Source of the DNA: CBDIHP01 sp965279195
GTDB lineage: Bacteria; Planctomycetota; Planctomycetia; Isosphaerales; Isosphaeraceae
Direction: 5' to 3'
Length of the DNA stretch: 64,000 nt
NCBI GenBank assembly: GCA_965279195.1
Contig: CBDIHP010000035.1
Span: 149,637 to 213,636 of the forward strand
Shown here: positions 62,182 through 64,000 of the stretch, piece by piece
Layout of the letters: the number at the start of each line of letters is the position of its first letter
Numbering within the stretch: position 1 is the stretch's first letter
Notes under the pieces: model-generated
What the model was told of the DNA's origin: nothing
Database searches by the model: none
The model's input: the letters and a program-made list of their open reading frames with translations, nothing else
Program-made: the position numbers and the translations under genes

Positions 62182-63174
62182 TCAACCGCGAGAGCTTATC
62201 CTCAACAGGGCCTTCCCCTTACGACCCACCGAATCGGCCTCGCCGGCGGCCTCGAGGATGGCCTCCAGGCCGAATTCCCGGCCAGGCTCCGTCCTCAGGA
62301 TTCCCTGACGAATCATTGCGCTGATCTCGCGAAACAGTCCAATCGCCTTCAGCTTGCTCCGCGACTGCATCCAGTGCCCCAGCCAGAAACCCTCGACCCG
62401 GGCATCATGAATGATGAGCCGTCGCGACTCCAGGCGGATCGGGTCCTCGGACAGGCTCCCGTAGCAGACCAGGCGTCCGCCGTGCCCCATGCTCCGGATG
62501 ATCTGCGTCCCCGTCTCGCCGCCGACCGGGTCGATGGCGTACTTGATCCCCGCGTCGCCGACGATCGCCTTGACCTGCTCGTCGATCGGACCGTCCTCGG
62601 TCGAGATCACCGCATCCCCGCCGAGGGCCTTGAGTTCTTCCACCGCCGCCCGGCGCCGTACGAGGTTCAGGGTCTTGAACCCCTGGTGCTTCCCGAGCGA
62701 GATCACCATCCGCCCCAGGGTCGAGCCGGCCGCCGACTGCATCAGCCAGGCCCCCTTCGGCACCTTCAGGACGTGATTCACCAGCCCCAGGACGGTCGCC
62801 GGGTTGACGAAGAACGAGGCGGCCTGGACGTCGTCGATGGCGTCGGCCACGGGCACAACCCGGAGCGCGGGCACCACGGCGTACTCGGCCCAGGTGGCGT
62901 TGCCGCCGATGATCGCGACCCGCTTGCCCAGGAACAGCCGGCCGATCGGGCCGTTGGACTTCTCGACGATCCCGACCCCTTCGAACCCCGGAGTCGCCGG
63001 CAGGGTGGGCAAGACGCCGTAGCGGCCCCGCACGACCAGCAGGTCCGACGGATTGACCGGCGTTGCGAGCATCCGCACGAGGACCTGGTTCGGCCCCGGT
63101 TCGGGCGTCGGAACCTCCTCGCAACGCAGGACTTCGCTCGGCTCGCCGAATCGCTCAAACCGGATCGCTTTCAT
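62182..63174 (-). CDS. MDR-superfamily oxidoreductase (quinone/enoyl reductase type)
   Basis: The 330-residue protein is a zinc-less medium-chain dehydrogenase. It has the GroES-like start (VNPSDLLVVRGRYGVLPTLP, PGFEGVGIV) and a Rossmann domain with SAAGSTLGRMVISLGK, a variant of the AxxGxxG NADPH motif. The catalytic zinc ligands of alcohol dehydrogenases are absent. The sequence is nearest in style to mitochondrial-type trans-2-enoyl reductases (Etr1/MECR), but quinone reductase is also possible. ATG 63174 is used; a GTG five codons earlier exists at 63189. Divergent from sseA. Confidence 0.88.
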   Translation of the reverse strand: MKAIRFERFGEPSEVLRCEEVPTPEPGPNQVLVRMLATPVNPSDLLVVRGRYGVLPTLPATPGFEGVGIVEKSNGPIGRLFLGKRVAIIGGNATWAEYAVVPALRVVPVADAIDDVQAASFFVNPATVLGLVNHVLKVPKGAWLMQSAAGSTLGRMVISLGKHQGFKTLNLVRRRAAVEELKALGGDAVISTEDGPIDEQVKAIVGDAGIKYAIDPVGGETGTQIIRSMGHGGRLVCYGSLSEDPIRLESRRLIIHDARVEGFWLGHWMQSRSKLKAIGLFREISAMIRQGILRTEPGREFGLEAILEAAGEADSVGRKGKALLRISSRG

Positions 63175-63284
63175 GGTCGGTGCTCCCACGCTCGGTCGGG
63201 CCGGGGGTGTCGGGTCGGGTCCAAGCCGGGTATTCTAATCGACCCGGAATCGCCCGGGTAACCCTCGCCCTCGGAGCCGCACCC

Positions 63285-64000
63285 ATGGCCGTCGAGCCGA
63301 TCGTGACCGCCGAATGGCTGAACGCCCACCTCGCCGACCCCTCGATCCGGGTCGTGGACATGCGGGGCTACGTCACGACGAAGCAGCTCGAACCGGGCGT
63401 CGAGGAGGCCGCCTACCGCGGGGCCCGCGACGAGTACCTCTCCGGCCACATCCCGGGGGCCGTCTACATCGACTGGACCCGGGACATCGTGGACCATTCC
63501 GACCCCGTCCCCGCCCAGATCGCCGGGTCCGAGGCCTTCGCCGAGGCCATGGCCAGCCGGGGGATCGGCGACGACACCCACGTCATCGCCTACGACCATA
63601 TGGGCGGCCAGTTCGCCACCCGCCTCTGGTGGGCGTTGAACTACTTCGGCCACGCGAAGGTCAGCGTCCTTGACGGCGGCTGGAACCACTGGGTCGAGGA
63701 GGACTCTCCCACAGCCCAGGGGGACGTCACCCCCGCTCGAGCGGTCTTCACCCCGAAACCGCACCCCGGCCTCCGGGTCACCGCCGAGCAGGTCCGCGAC
63801 CGTTTGAAGGAAGCCGGCGTCCAGATCGTTGACGCCCGCGACGAGGGGCAGTACCCTCGGCACCAGGCGGCGAGGCCCGAGGGGCGGGCACATCCCGGGG
63901 GCGATCCACCTGCCCCGGGAAAAGTTCTTCCAGCCGGAAGGCGGCTTCGTGTCAGAGGAGGCCGCCCGGAAGACGGTCGAGGCCGCGGGGTTGAGCCCCG
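63285..64000 (+). CDS. sseA: Thiosulfate/3-mercaptopyruvate sulfurtransferase, frameshifted, 3' end outside window
   Basis: The protein has a rhodanese pair layout: the first domain (about 1-150) with VVDMRGY, SGHIPGAVYIDW and VIAYDHMGGQFATRLWW, and the second beginning VRDRLKEAGVQIVDARDEGQY. After QY the family sequence continues in another frame (about 63856 on: LGTRRRGPRGGHIPGAIHLP, then REKFFQPEGGFVSEEAARKT). One extra C in the CCC at 63853-63855 would explain this. The enzyme transfers sulfur from thiosulfate or 3-mercaptopyruvate. The active-site Cys lies past the window end. Either assembly error or real mutation. Confidence 0.82.
   Translation, partial: MAVEPIVTAEWLNAHLADPSIRVVDMRGYVTTKQLEPGVEEAAYRGARDEYLSGHIPGAVYIDWTRDIVDHSDPVPAQIAGSEAFAEAMASRGIGDDTHVIAYDHMGGQFATRLWWALNYFGHAKVSVLDGGWNHWVEEDSPTAQGDVTPARAVFTPKPHPGLRVTAEQVRDRLKEAGVQIVDARDEGQYPRHQAARPEGRAHPGGDPPAPGKVLPAGRRLRVRGGRPEDGRGRGVEP

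Overview
The window is GC-rich, densely coding bacterial DNA. Its gene content points to a planctomycete, most likely of the Isosphaeraceae type. The pointers are a PSCyt-type membrane-bound dehydrogenase/cytochrome of about 1000 residues, an exosortase with its EpsI partner inside an exopolysaccharide (EPS) locus, a MoxR-DUF58-transglutaminase operon, a multihaem cytochrome next to a CRTAC1 protein, many Ser/Thr-kinase and FHA modules, and numerous secreted proteins of unknown function. The assignment rests on family knowledge; no 16S rRNA gene is present and no search was run.

Layout. 1-20 kb is an EPS/exosortase locus. It holds the end of a WecA-like phosphoglycosyltransferase, a Wzz/BY-kinase, an O-antigen ligase-like protein, an FHA-TM-TPR protein, exosortase and EpsI, GDP-mannose dehydratase, an alkaline-phosphatase-superfamily enzyme, a second polymerase-like membrane protein, and five glycosyltransferases, the last one convergent. 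20.1-24.8 kb is a MoxR / DUF58 / TgpA-like operon with a good promoter. 25-38 kb is mostly minus strand: a Prc protease, a Tat-exported protein, a coiled-coil repeat protein, a PSCyt protein, two related small membrane proteins and a double ABC-2 permease. 38-47 kb is plus strand: secreted proteins, a multihaem cytochrome gene broken by three small indels, a CRTAC1 lipoprotein and a second S41 protease. 47-53 kb holds a beta-propeller protein, a small orphan protein and a kinase-TIR-kinase protein. 53-64 kb is mainly housekeeping: PepA, a PEGA lipoprotein, a carbon-nitrogen hydrolase, asparagine synthase, Dtd, an FGGY kinase, an MDR oxidoreductase and the start of SseA, which is also frameshifted.

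Two features stand out. First, the gaps between genes are filled with several families of nested palindromic repeats. Between 10.3 and 18.9 kb, six consecutive gene ends use the otherwise rare TAG stop, and in each case TAG is flush with, or part of, the end of a repeat. Second, the 1033-residue protein at 49965-53066 carries an atypical kinase domain at each end of a central TIR domain. No tRNA, rRNA, CRISPR array, transposase or integrase was seen.
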